Shown here piece by piece: positions 17,447-25,508 of a stretch of DNA of 40,312 bases. Position 1 is the stretch's first letter; each line of letters starts with the position of its first letter. Under the pieces are notes generated by a model that searched no databases, was not told where the DNA came from, and was given only the letters and a program-made list of their open reading frames with translations. This DNA is from Phycisphaerales bacterium (GTDB lineage: Bacteria; Planctomycetota; Phycisphaerae; Phycisphaerales; UBA1924). The position numbers and the translations under genes were made by a program. The stretch lies in assembly GCA_029260435.1 (NCBI GenBank), contig JAJDDG010000079.1, forward strand, positions 1-40,312. The letters are read 5' to 3'.

Positions 17447-18916
17447 CTACCCAGCGATGCGGGCATTGAATGCCTCGATCTGGCGATCCCACGCATCGAC
17501 CTGCGCATATGTCTCACGCCAAAAATCTGGATCCCATAAACGTCGGAGTTCATCGGCGGTGCGACCCTGCTGCTCGACCCATGTGAAGTATTTGAAGTTA
17601 TGCAGCGCTTCGCGGGCGTTGAGATCAAGCTCGCGCATGTTGTCGGTGGTGATCGATTCGAGGTAGCGACCGGTGTGTCGGGCGGCGGTCTGTTGGTCGT
17701 ACGCGCCGTGCTTTTCGCGCTCTTCTTCTAGCCGGCTTGAGTACAGATCGATGGAGTCGGTCACCGGCAGGAAGACAATATCTTTCTCGGTAAGACCGTC
17801 GTGGCGGGCGACCTTGATCGATGCGACGAGATTGCAGATCGACGAGATCCCGAGCAGCGGGAGTTGCTGGATGGTCTGCTCGTCCACGCCCAGATCTCCG
17901 AGCATCTTCATGCCTTCGGGCTCGTTGAACAGGCGCATCAGCGACATGCACTGCTCGTCATCGATCGCGCAGACGATGTCGGTGTTCCGGACATTATGAA
18001 TCCAAGGGATGTGCTTGTCGCCGATCCCCTCGATCCGATGATCGCCGAAACCGTTTCGCAGGAGTGTTGGGCATTGCAACGCCTCGACTGCGGTGATCCG
18101 CGATGAGGGGTGCAATGTTTTGAGGTAATCACCCGCGGCGATGGTGCCGGCGGAGCCTGTGGCGGAGACCCAGCCCGCCAGCCTGTCGCCCTGGTGTGCG
18201 ATCTGTTCGAAAATGTCATTGATCGCGGAGCCGGTCACATGGTAGTGCCAGATCGGGTTCCCGAATTCTTCGAACTGGTTAAAGATGATGCAGTCCGGTC
18301 GGGTGCGCCGGATCTCCCAGCACTTGTCGTAGATCTCTTTGACATTGGATTCGCAACCGGGTGTTGCGATGACTTCGGCTCCGATATCCCGGAGCCAGTC
18401 GAACCGCTCACGGCTCATCCCCTCGGGGAGAATCGCGACGGCATCGCAACCGAGGAGCGCGCAGTCAAATGCACCGCCACGGCAGTAGTTTCCGGTCGAG
18501 GGCCAGACAGCCTTGTGGGCGGTGGGGTCGAACTCGCCGTTGACGAGCTTTGGCACCATGCACCCGAATCCGGCGCCGACTTTGTGCGCCCCTGTGGGGA
18601 ACCACTTGCCGACAAGCCCCACGATCCGAGCGGGCACGCCGGTGAGGGACGACGGGAACTCGATCCAGTTGCCGGTGTTGAAGAGCCCGCCGCTCTCGAC
18701 CGGCTCATTTTTCCAAGTGAGCCGGAACAGATTGACTGGATCAACATCCCACAGTCCCGTGTTCTTGAGTTGATCACGGACGCCCTGCGGGACCAGGGAG
18801 GGATCCCGCATCTGGGCAAATGTCGGGATCACGACGCCCCGTTCCCGGCAGCGCTGGACCGCCCGTTCGATCACGGTTTCATTCGATATTGCTTCTGCCG
18901 ATTGAGTCATGCACAT
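17447..18916 (-). CDS. PLP-dependent fold-type II enzyme (tryptophan synthase beta superfamily)
   Basis: This 489-residue enzyme belongs to the cysteine synthase/threonine dehydratase fold. The PLP lysine is in GAHKVGAGFGC, and a glycine-rich phosphate loop appears as SATGSAGTIAAGDY. Another substrate-loop-like motif is STGNYCRGG, with the Ser/Thr-x-Asn-Tyr pattern of PLP lyases. It is longer than O-acetylserine sulfhydrylase (about 320) or diaminopropionate ammonia-lyase (about 400), with an extra C-terminal helical region of about 90 residues. I cannot assign a substrate. In E. coli the corresponding cluster carries ygeX, a fold-II diaminopropionate ammonia-lyase, so a lyase acting on a diamino or carbamoyl-amino acid is a reasonable guess. 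ATG 18916 or the ATG two codons later may be the start. The xdhD-like gene begins 32 bases downstream of its stop. Confidence 0.8.
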   Translation of the reverse strand: MCMTQSAEAISNETVIERAVQRCRERGVVIPTFAQMRDPSLVPQGVRDQLKNTGLWDVDPVNLFRLTWKNEPVESGGLFNTGNWIEFPSSLTGVPARIVGLVGKWFPTGAHKVGAGFGCMVPKLVNGEFDPTAHKAVWPSTGNYCRGGAFDCALLGCDAVAILPEGMSRERFDWLRDIGAEVIATPGCESNVKEIYDKCWEIRRTRPDCIIFNQFEEFGNPIWHYHVTGSAINDIFEQIAHQGDRLAGWVSATGSAGTIAAGDYLKTLHPSSRITAVEALQCPTLLRNGFGDHRIEGIGDKHIPWIHNVRNTDIVCAIDDEQCMSLMRLFNEPEGMKMLGDLGVDEQTIQQLPLLGISSICNLVASIKVARHDGLTEKDIVFLPVTDSIDLYSSRLEEEREKHGAYDQQTAARHTGRYLESITTDNMRELDLNAREALHNFKYFTWVEQQGRTADELRRLWDPDFWRETYAQVDAWDRQIEAFNARIAG

Positions 18917-19006
18917 CTCGCGTCATTACGGAACAGTAAACCGAGATGATAGCAGGAGTGCCGTGGGGCACGCATACGCGGGGTTCTGATCGGTTGCGGC
19001 GAAAAA

Positions 19007-20209
19007 TCAGAGCGGATCGACGTCTGTCGGTGATCCGGCGACCCGCATCGCGCTGGCGATATCTTTGAGTCCGCTGCCGGTGACCACGGCCAAGACGTTC
19101 GCCCCGCGAGCGATCACGCCCTCGCTCGCTGCCCGCTTGACTCCCGCGATGGACGCCGCTGCTGCTGGCTCGGCGAACACTCCGGCGAGGGAGCCAGCGC
19201 TCTTCATGGCGTCCATGATCTGTTCGTCCGTGACACGGATATAGGCGCCGTCCACATCGCGGACAGCATTGACAGCCTTCCGCCAGTTTCGCGGCACGGG
19301 CACATCGATGCTGTCCGCCATTGTGGTGCCGCAGTACTCCTCCGGCAGCACTCCGGAATCGAATGCCTCGACAATCGGGCTCATCTTTTCGGCTTGCACA
19401 CCGAGCACACGGGGAACGCGATCGATCCACCCGAGTTCGTGCATCTGGCGGAGACCTTTGATGATGCCCGCGATTGTGCAGCCGTCGCCGACTGAGATGA
19501 CGACCCAGTCCACCGGATCGTCCGCGGTTTGTTCCGCGATCTCCAGCCCGCAGGTTTTCTTGCCCTCGACCAGGTACGGGTTGATCGCGCAATTGCGGTT
19601 GTACCACCCATGCTGTTCGCATTCAGATGAGCAGAGGTCGTACGCCTGTGCGTACGATCCTCGAACCCGGCGGACGTCCGCGCCGAAGACCAGGAGTTGA
19701 GCGATTTTGGGTTCCGGTGCTCGCTCTGGAACGAATATCGTTGCGGGCATGCCTGCCATCGCGGCGAAACCGGCGAGGCTCGAAGCGGCGTTTCCCGTTG
19801 AAGCGCTGGCGATGCGCTCTGCACCATGCTGGGTCGCGTGGAGCACACCCACGCTGGAAGCTCGGTCTTTGAAGCAGGCGGTCGGGTTGCGTGTGTCATC
19901 CTTCAGGCGGAGACGAGAGACGCCAGCCCAATCGGCGAGGCGCGTGGTTTCGAGGATCGGCGTCCAGCCGACCGGGTACGCAAATGCTTTTTTAACCGGT
20001 TCCACCGGCAGCAATTCCGCGTAGCGCCAATGATTCAATGCCCGGGTTGCCAGTGCTTCGCGAGTCATTGACGACGCAACCGCTTGCATGTCGTACCGGA
20101 CATCCAGGGTCGCGAATGGATCCGCGCAATGCCCGCACGTCCCCGAGGAAACCGGGGGGGACGACGCCCGCCCGCATACAACGCATACAAGTTCGGTTAC
20201 GAATGTCAT
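19007..20209 (-). CDS. threonine synthase-like PLP enzyme with N-terminal Cys4 ribbon
   Basis: This fold-type II PLP enzyme is close to threonine synthases. With the ATG at 20209 it has 400 residues. An N-terminal zinc-ribbon-like motif (CVVCG...CGHC) is followed by the lyase core: PLP lysine in NPTACFKDRA, substrate loop STGNAASSLAG and phosphate loop SVGDGCTIAG, ending with VTGSGLKD. A TTG at 20248 would add 13 residues; a purine-rich run lies between the two starts but is placed well for neither, so the start is uncertain. Its place in a catabolic operon beside a second PLP enzyme suggests a specialised beta- or gamma-elimination/replacement instead of housekeeping threonine synthesis, but this is inference. 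The next gene downstream starts 90 bases later. Confidence 0.8.
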   Translation of the reverse strand: MTFVTELVCVVCGRASSPPVSSGTCGHCADPFATLDVRYDMQAVASSMTREALATRALNHWRYAELLPVEPVKKAFAYPVGWTPILETTRLADWAGVSRLRLKDDTRNPTACFKDRASSVGVLHATQHGAERIASASTGNAASSLAGFAAMAGMPATIFVPERAPEPKIAQLLVFGADVRRVRGSYAQAYDLCSSECEQHGWYNRNCAINPYLVEGKKTCGLEIAEQTADDPVDWVVISVGDGCTIAGIIKGLRQMHELGWIDRVPRVLGVQAEKMSPIVEAFDSGVLPEEYCGTTMADSIDVPVPRNWRKAVNAVRDVDGAYIRVTDEQIMDAMKSAGSLAGVFAEPAAAASIAGVKRAASEGVIARGANVLAVVTGSGLKDIASAMRVAGSPTDVDPL

Positions 20210-20290
20210 TTCATCACGGACGGTACCGCCCGTCCCTTCCTTCCGCAATCGCCTGTAATCAAGACACGGTGTGGCTTTAGCGGATGCCGG

Positions 20291-20878
20291 TCAGATCTCA
20301 TTTGCATTCAGCCACATGGCGACATCGTCCGGCGTGTTGAGATTGGTGGTCACGTCCGGGTCGTGCACTTCGACATTAGTCCGAACGCGCTGCACCAGCG
20401 TGTCGAGCCGAGAGTCCGTTCCGTGTGGACCATGGAGCAGATGCGAGCGAATCCAATCAATCGGGAGGTAGATCGGGTGTCCCCGCTTCGAGCGGTAGAT
20501 CGGGACCGCGCATTGCCTGGTTGCAGAAAGCGCTCGCCAGACTGCTGCATCCGGCGCAGGCACATCGATAGGCAGGATGAAGACGCCGCGCACTCGATCA
20601 ATGACGAGTGATCTGATCCCTCTGATGAGCGAGCCGAACATAGGCTCATCTGAGTGCGCCTCAACAAGGCGCTTCGGAGGGGATGATTCGGCGTCGAGAG
20701 CCAGGCGAGTAGTCGAGGAGACGACCCACGTCTGCTCGATACCGGTTGCTGCGAGTCGATCCATTTGTACCCGCCACCATGGTGAGCCACCTACATCCAT
20801 CAGCACCTTGGGCCCGTCCATCCGTGTGCCCTTCCCGCCAGCGAGCACGAGCACATGATCGCATTCAAAGTTTGGCAA
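20291..20878 (-). CDS. mocA: MobA/MocA-like molybdenum cofactor nucleotidyltransferase
   Basis: This 195-residue enzyme is predicted to transfer CMP to molybdopterin for XDH-type hydroxylases (MocA/YgfJ group) or a similar nucleotide. It begins with the NTP-transferase signature LAGGKGTRMDGPKVLMDVGG (residues 12-31), and PIDVPAP provides a metal-binding Asp. I chose the TTG start at 20878 because GAGGGG lies about 7 bases upstream and the protein then begins just before the core strand; no ATG is near. This start overlaps the end of the XdhC-like gene by 14 bases. A longer open frame upstream (to 21085) runs antiphase through the XdhC gene and is not coding. E. coli has the same pair, yqeB (XdhC-like) and mocA, in its ygf cluster. 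Confidence 0.82.
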   Translation of the reverse strand: MPNFECDHVLVLAGGKGTRMDGPKVLMDVGGSPWWRVQMDRLAATGIEQTWVVSSTTRLALDAESSPPKRLVEAHSDEPMFGSLIRGIRSLVIDRVRGVFILPIDVPAPDAAVWRALSATRQCAVPIYRSKRGHPIYLPIDWIRSHLLHGPHGTDSRLDTLVQRVRTNVEVHDPDVTTNLNTPDDVAMWLNANEI

Positions 20879-21641
20879 GATTTTGCCCCTCGAGTAGGAG
20901 CTGCCCAGCGATCGAAACCGCGACCATCCCCGGGGCCTTGCCCATGTCCCCGAGCCCGATCGGGCAATGGATCCGATCGATGACACGCTGTTCGACACCT
21001 GCGCCCGCGAGTCTTGTGAAAAAACAGGCCCGTTTGCTTTTGCTGCCGATGAGCCCGACGAACGCGGGTGGATTGCTGAGCACACCGCGCAGGATCTCGA
21101 AATCCCGATCGTGAGAGCATGTCAGCACACAGATCAGCGTTGAATCCGGCGTTTCCAGAGCGAGCTGGACGCCTTCTTCGAACGCGGGCACTCGCCTGCA
21201 ACCCGGGAACCGATCGGGCGTGAGCCATTCGGCTCGATCGTCAACAATAATCCGTTCGAACGGCCCATCCTCCAGGCACCGGGAGAGTTCTTGAGCGACA
21301 TGCCCGGCGCCGAAGAGCACCACACGTTGGCGTGCACCGAAGTATTCGAACAACAGATCGACCGTCCCGCCGCAGCACTGGTCTGCGTCCGTGCTGAGCA
21401 TATATTGCTCGACCCTGCTTTCACCTTTTTCCAGCACGTCAATTGCCGTGTCGCGTGCGAGGTGTTCCAGCTCTCCGCCGCCGATCGTCCCGAGAATTTC
21501 GCTCCCCGCGAGGCAGATCATCTTCGCGCCGCAGTTTCGTGGTGTGCTGCCCTTTGTTGTAGCAACCGTCACAAGCACGAATGTCCTGCCAGAATCGGCG
21601 TACTGCGCGGCGATATTCAGGATCTGCGTGTTCGTATTCAC
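20865..21641 (-). CDS. XdhC/CoxI-family molybdenum enzyme maturation factor
   Basis: XdhC proteins bind the molybdenum cofactor, support its sulfuration and insert it into xanthine dehydrogenases. The 258 residues show the N-terminal XdhC/CoxI motifs ATTKGSTPRNCGAKM, GTIGGGELE and QCCGGTVDLL. A Rossmann region follows (VVLFGAGHVAQEL), with a CSHDRDFEIL motif and the IGSKSKRA segment typical of the family. It is comparable to E. coli XdhC and to YqeB of the purine cluster. The ATG overlaps the stop of the FAD-subunit gene by 4 bases, and the MocA-like gene begins inside its end, so cofactor genes are translated in step with the enzyme subunits. Confidence 0.93.
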   Translation of the reverse strand: MNTNTQILNIAAQYADSGRTFVLVTVATTKGSTPRNCGAKMICLAGSEILGTIGGGELEHLARDTAIDVLEKGESRVEQYMLSTDADQCCGGTVDLLFEYFGARQRVVLFGAGHVAQELSRCLEDGPFERIIVDDRAEWLTPDRFPGCRRVPAFEEGVQLALETPDSTLICVLTCSHDRDFEILRGVLSNPPAFVGLIGSKSKRACFFTRLAGAGVEQRVIDRIHCPIGLGDMGKAPGMVAVSIAGQLLLEGQNLAKL

Positions 21642-22489
21642 TCTGACTTACTCTTGGCACCAACCCAAGGACACAATGGTGCGAGTTCGTGGAACAGCAC
21701 GCGGGCCATGACATGCTCCCGGTACGCAGCGGTTGACCTGATATCGTCGATCGGAGAGACATCAGCCCGGATCGCGGGTAGAAAATCTGTCGGATTGCGG
21801 ATCGGTGTTTCATCTTCGAGCATGCGTTCCAGATCCGGACACCGCTTGACGGTCGGTGCCATGCTGTTCGCGGCGATGCGCCAGCCACTGTCCGACTTCG
21901 CGATCGCGAGCCCCACCTTTGTGATCGCTTGCGCTTTGCGGGTGCCGATCTTTGTGAATGACTGGAAGGTGTACGCTCGACGCGGGATCCGGATCCGCGT
22001 GAGCAGTTGGTCTTCTCGGCGTTTCATCTGCTTGTAGCCTAGGTAGAACTCGTCCAGTTGGACTTCTTCGGTGCCCTCGACGCCGGTCAATTCGAGGGTC
22101 GCATCCAGTGCCATCAATGCGAGCACGCCGTCCGCAGCGGGGGAGGCGTTCACGATATTTCCGCCCCATGTACCGCGGGTTTGTATCTGGATCGCGCCGA
22201 CCGTCCGGGCCGCTTCTACAAGCAGGCGCATCTCGGCGGTGGCGCGTTGATCACAGACGATCTCCCAGAATGTTGTCCGCGCACGCATGATCAGTTCGTC
22301 GTCAGTCCACGTATGACCGCACAACTCGTCCACGCCCGAGAGGTCCAGGTATGTCTTGTCCCGCGCGTCCAGACGCTCCGGCCAATACGCTAGAAGATCC
22401 GTGCCGCCCGCGATCGGCAGCGCTTTGCCCCGAGAGGTATCGAGCATCGATACCGCCTCGCTCACCGATGTCGGCATGAGCACCTTCAC
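21638..22489 (-). CDS. ygfM: FAD-binding subunit of molybdenum hydroxylase (YgfM/CoxM type)
   Basis: This 283-residue flavoprotein passes electrons from the [2Fe-2S] centres to NAD+ or another acceptor. Visible are the FAD phosphate-binding motif AGGTDLLAYW (near 26-35) and the second motif TRGTWGGNIVNASPAADG (near 115), followed by the C-terminal CO-dehydrogenase flavoprotein region. The GTG start at 22489 overlaps the TGA of the 2Fe-2S gene (GTGA) and has GGGGAG upstream. The protein then opens with MKVLMPTSVSEAV, a normal start for the family. The frame is open for another 112 codons upstream, but that part is arginine-rich, overlaps the neighbouring gene in another phase and matches no family. 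It is the only FAD subunit in the operon, although there are two molybdenum subunits. Confidence 0.92.
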   Translation of the reverse strand: MKVLMPTSVSEAVSMLDTSRGKALPIAGGTDLLAYWPERLDARDKTYLDLSGVDELCGHTWTDDELIMRARTTFWEIVCDQRATAEMRLLVEAARTVGAIQIQTRGTWGGNIVNASPAADGVLALMALDATLELTGVEGTEEVQLDEFYLGYKQMKRREDQLLTRIRIPRRAYTFQSFTKIGTRKAQAITKVGLAIAKSDSGWRIAANSMAPTVKRCPDLERMLEDETPIRNPTDFLPAIRADVSPIDDIRSTAAYREHVMARVLFHELAPLCPWVGAKSKSE

Positions 22490-22965
22490 TCGTCGCTCCC
22501 CAATCCGAGTGCCGATTCGACACCATTCACAATGCCGTCGTATCCGGTGCAACGGCAGAGATTCCCCGCCATTAATTCCCGAACGGTGTGCGTGTCGAGT
22601 TTGTCGCGGTTTTTCAAGAGCCACATCGCCGACATCACGACGCCCGGGGTGCACGCGCCGCACTGCGTTGCGCCGGTAGAGTGCAGCGGATGCACGCTGC
22701 CATGCTGTACAGACTCGATGGTTTCGATCTCTGCCCCACGCGCCTGGTACGTCGGTACGAGACACGAATTCACGGGCAATCCGTTCATGTTCACGGTGCA
22801 GGCACCGCACTCGCCCTCGCCGCATCCTTCCTTCGTGCCCGTCATGGCGAGGTGATACCGGAGGGTATCCAGCAGACGCTCGCTCGGCTCGACACGCACA
22901 ACGATCTCGGAGCCGTTCAGTGTAAATGGTACTTCGATCTGGGTTTGATCAGCAGGCATGGTCAT
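22486..22965 (-). CDS. 2Fe-2S subunit of molybdenum hydroxylase (XdhC/CoxS/YagT type)
   Basis: This 159-residue electron-transfer subunit carries two [2Fe-2S] centres. The N-terminal ferredoxin domain has CGEGECGACT and a later Cys in VNSC. The C-terminal helical domain has QCGACTPG and the CRCTGY pair. Size and motif order fit the small subunit of three-part xanthine dehydrogenase/CO dehydrogenase-type enzymes. Its start overlaps the end of the Mo-subunit gene by 17 bases; a second ATG two codons in is an alternative start. Its stop overlaps the FAD-subunit GTG. It is expected to pair with the stand-alone Mo subunit upstream, since the XdhD-type protein has its own iron-sulfur domains. Confidence 0.94.
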   Translation of the reverse strand: MTMPADQTQIEVPFTLNGSEIVVRVEPSERLLDTLRYHLAMTGTKEGCGEGECGACTVNMNGLPVNSCLVPTYQARGAEIETIESVQHGSVHPLHSTGATQCGACTPGVVMSAMWLLKNRDKLDTHTVRELMAGNLCRCTGYDGIVNGVESALGLGSDE

Positions 22966-25165
22966 CTAGGACGTGCTCCATAAGACGTTCGGGAGTAAGT
23001 GGGATCCTGTTCGGTTCGATGCCCAGGGCGTCTGCGATCGCGTTGAGGATCGCGGGAGCCGGGCCATCCATGGGCAATTCGCCAATCCCCTTGGACCCGC
23101 CTCCGCCGTGCTCGTACGGGTTCTCAAGGAACGTGACATGAATCGTCGGCACGTCCTGTGCGGTCGGGATGATGTAGTTCGTGAGTTGGCAGTTCTTGAA
23201 CGCGCCCTGCTCCATCACGCATTCTTCCAGCAGCGCCCACCCGATCCCCTGCACGACGCCCCCCTGGATTTGTCCTGTCGCGAGGGTTTCATTCAGTACC
23301 GTCCCAACCTCCTGGACCGCGTGGAAGTCGAGCACGCGGCACTGGTATGTCCGTAGGTCGATCTCGACTTCTGCGACGTATGTCCCCCATGCAAATGTGC
23401 CGTACGCATCGCCCTTGTACGTCTTCTCGTCCCACTGCACATGCGGCGGGCGCTCGTATTGGGCTCGCCCGAGCAATGTCTCGCCCGGGTGGGTGACATG
23501 CCATTGGCGTATCGCATGGCGAACGCTCTCGCCGCGTGCGTCATCTTTTAATCCGCACTGCTTCCGCAGATCGTCGCATGCACGTTCGATCAATCGTCCC
23601 ACGACCATAGCCGTCCGGGACGCGACTGTCGGCCCGCTGTTTGGCACACGGAACGTGTCCGGAGTGGCAACGACCACATCCGAGTGCTCGAGCCCCAGTC
23701 TGTTCGATGCGAGTGATATGAAGATTGTTTGCGCACCCTGTCCCATCTCGGTAGAGGCAGCAAGGATCTCGATCGAGCCATCTGGTTTTCCGAGCACATG
23801 CAGCTTGGACTTGAGGTAGTCCTCGCCGCTGCCCGTGAAGCCGCCTCCGTGGAAGAACGTCGCGAGCCCGATCCCCCGGCGCATAAACTGTGACGATGCA
23901 TTGAACTCGGTGTGTGCCGCCTGCTTCTGTGTGTACCCGGATTGTGCGACAGCGAGTTCGAGCAACTCGATCCGATCCGTCCCGTCGTTGATGACCTGCC
24001 CGGTGGCGGTTGATTGCCCATCGCGCACGAGGTTGCGTCTGCGGATCTCCACCGGATCGATTCCCAGCTGGCGCGCGATGACATCCAAGTGCCGTTCGAG
24101 TGCGAACAATGATTGCGGCGCACCGAATCCTCTGAACGCGCCGTACGGCACGCTGTTCGTCAGCATCGCCCGCCCGGAAATCCGCACATTATCGCAGGCG
24201 TACGGGCCTCCCGCGTGGATAATCCCGCGGCTCAACACCACAGGTGAGAGCGTGATGTACGCCCCCGCGTCGATCACCATCTCGATGTCCTGCGCGACAA
24301 GCCGCCCGTCGGATGTCACGCCTGTCCGGTGGCGGACTCGCGCCGGGTGGCGTTTGGTTGTCGCTGCCATGTCCTCGCTACGGTCATAGATGATCTTGAC
24401 CGGTTGCTTTGCTTTCATCGCGAGCAGCGCCGCATGGATCGCGAGATTCGACGGATAGTCCTCTTTCCCGCCGAAGCCACCGCCTGTCGGTGCTTGAACG
24501 ACTCGGATCTTTGATTCATCTCGATCCAGCGCATGCGTCAACGAGTTGAGGACGTAGTACGGGCACTGCATCGACCCCTGCACAACAATAACATCGCCAT
24601 CGACCCATGCGGCCATCCCCTGGTTTTCGATGTACACATGCTCCTGCGCACCGGTCTCATACACCCCTTCGATGACATGATCAGCCGACGCCAGCGCTGC
24701 CTCGACATCGCCTTTGCAGATACCCAAGTCGCTCAGCACGTTATCCGTGCCGTGCTGGATCTGATCCTCGCGCGGGGTCACTCGGAAATCGAAGATGCCC
24801 GGTTCGGGGTCGATGATGATCTCGATCTGATCGACCGCCCTGCGACACATCTCCCGGGACGGATGCGCCACCAGCACGACCGCCTCGTGGATATGCCGGA
24901 TCTGATCGCTCGCGAGCACAGGCTGATCCAGTTCAAGCAGGCGGATCTGGTTCGGTCCGGGGATGTCGTTGTGGTCGACTACCACGAACTCCGACCAGTC
25001 GACGCCGTTGCCGTACCGGATTTCACGGATCTTTCCCCGTGGCAGAGGGCTCCGCGCGGTCATGCCCCAGAGGCACCCTTCGATCGCGAGGTCGTCAACG
25101 AACCGCTCCGCTCCTGTCAGCTTGGAGAGACCCTCGGTCCGCAATGGTGGTTGATCAGCGCACAT
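22949..25165 (-). CDS. XdhA-type molybdenum-binding subunit (first gene of operon)
   Basis: This molybdopterin subunit of a xanthine dehydrogenase-type enzyme has 738 residues from the ATG at 25165. A GTG at 25192 would add nine residues; it directly abuts a GGGAG run, too close for use, and the ATG has no clear ribosome-binding site either, so the start is uncertain. The protein opens with the typical GLSKLTGAERFVDD. Active-site positions match purine hydroxylases: Glu in GGGFGGKED, Arg in YGAFRGFG and Glu in SKGIGELP. MGQGAQT is the molybdopterin contact. It lacks iron-sulfur and FAD domains, which are supplied by the next two genes. It heads the minus-strand operon, facing the methylmalonyl-CoA genes across about 340 bases. 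Substrate (xanthine, hypoxanthine, nicotinate-like or other) is not determined. Confidence 0.92.
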   Translation of the reverse strand: MCADQPPLRTEGLSKLTGAERFVDDLAIEGCLWGMTARSPLPRGKIREIRYGNGVDWSEFVVVDHNDIPGPNQIRLLELDQPVLASDQIRHIHEAVVLVAHPSREMCRRAVDQIEIIIDPEPGIFDFRVTPREDQIQHGTDNVLSDLGICKGDVEAALASADHVIEGVYETGAQEHVYIENQGMAAWVDGDVIVVQGSMQCPYYVLNSLTHALDRDESKIRVVQAPTGGGFGGKEDYPSNLAIHAALLAMKAKQPVKIIYDRSEDMAATTKRHPARVRHRTGVTSDGRLVAQDIEMVIDAGAYITLSPVVLSRGIIHAGGPYACDNVRISGRAMLTNSVPYGAFRGFGAPQSLFALERHLDVIARQLGIDPVEIRRRNLVRDGQSTATGQVINDGTDRIELLELAVAQSGYTQKQAAHTEFNASSQFMRRGIGLATFFHGGGFTGSGEDYLKSKLHVLGKPDGSIEILAASTEMGQGAQTIFISLASNRLGLEHSDVVVATPDTFRVPNSGPTVASRTAMVVGRLIERACDDLRKQCGLKDDARGESVRHAIRQWHVTHPGETLLGRAQYERPPHVQWDEKTYKGDAYGTFAWGTYVAEVEIDLRTYQCRVLDFHAVQEVGTVLNETLATGQIQGGVVQGIGWALLEECVMEQGAFKNCQLTNYIIPTAQDVPTIHVTFLENPYEHGGGGSKGIGELPMDGPAPAILNAIADALGIEPNRIPLTPERLMEHVLDDHAC

Positions 25166-25192
25166 CGTCGTGACAGGATATCCGCGACACAC

Positions 25193-25508
25193 CTCCCTGT
25201 CCGCCCTCGGGTTCGGATGGTGTTATCGCTTCATCCGGGAGAGGGATGGGGGGTTTGAATCGCTCCGATTTCGATGCGACATGCTGCTCCGGCGCAGCGG
25301 TATCAGTGAGCGCAGACTCAGTGACCTTCAAGATTGTGACGCGTGACCACAGGTGTGCTCATACGCGGTAGAATCTTGATAAATTGCTTAGTACGCGGCG
25401 CGCGGCGGACACTATTTGCTACAATATGATTGGTTCGGGAGTGGAGGACCGGAGCAGCGGCCGGCCTAGTTTGCAGGCTTCGGGCATCCGGCACGGGAAC
25501 ATTCCATC
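25193..25508. promoter_or_regulatory. divergent intergenic control region
   Basis: This 316-base region separates the molybdenum-hydroxylase operon from the methylmalonyl-CoA operon. It holds several elements: a near-perfect palindrome CTGC-T-CCGG-C-GCAG at 25284-25297; a direct repeat TCAGTGA at 25303-25309 and 25318-25324, 15 bases apart; and TGTG-N9-CACA at 25335-25351, which resembles but does not fit the CRP/FNR consensus. No convincing -35/-10 pair faces the minus strand. No gene is seen. Confidence 0.4.
25417..25425 (+). promoter_or_regulatory. extended -10 promoter of methylmalonyl-CoA operon
   Basis: TG-C-TACAAT is an extended -10 element. No good -35 is found at the usual distance. 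Expected transcription start is near 25432, leaving a leader of about 77 bases before the mutase small-subunit ATG. Confidence 0.45.

Noticed and set aside
14856-17492. Longer start for the XdhD-type gene at 17492
   Set aside because: It overlaps the PLP gene by 46 bases and adds 26 residues with no family match, while ATG 17414 has a good ribosome-binding site and begins the ferredoxin domain.
25335-25351. CRP/FNR-type binding site
   Set aside because: Only the outer TGTG/CACA is palindromic and the spacing is off by one from TGTGA-N6-TCACA, so it is not called as a regulator site.
25407-25420. Possible sigma-54 promoter (GG...GC) before the methylmalonyl-CoA operon
   Set aside because: The spacing between the GG and GC elements is 9 or 12 bases, not the required 10. 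An extended -10 explains the site better.
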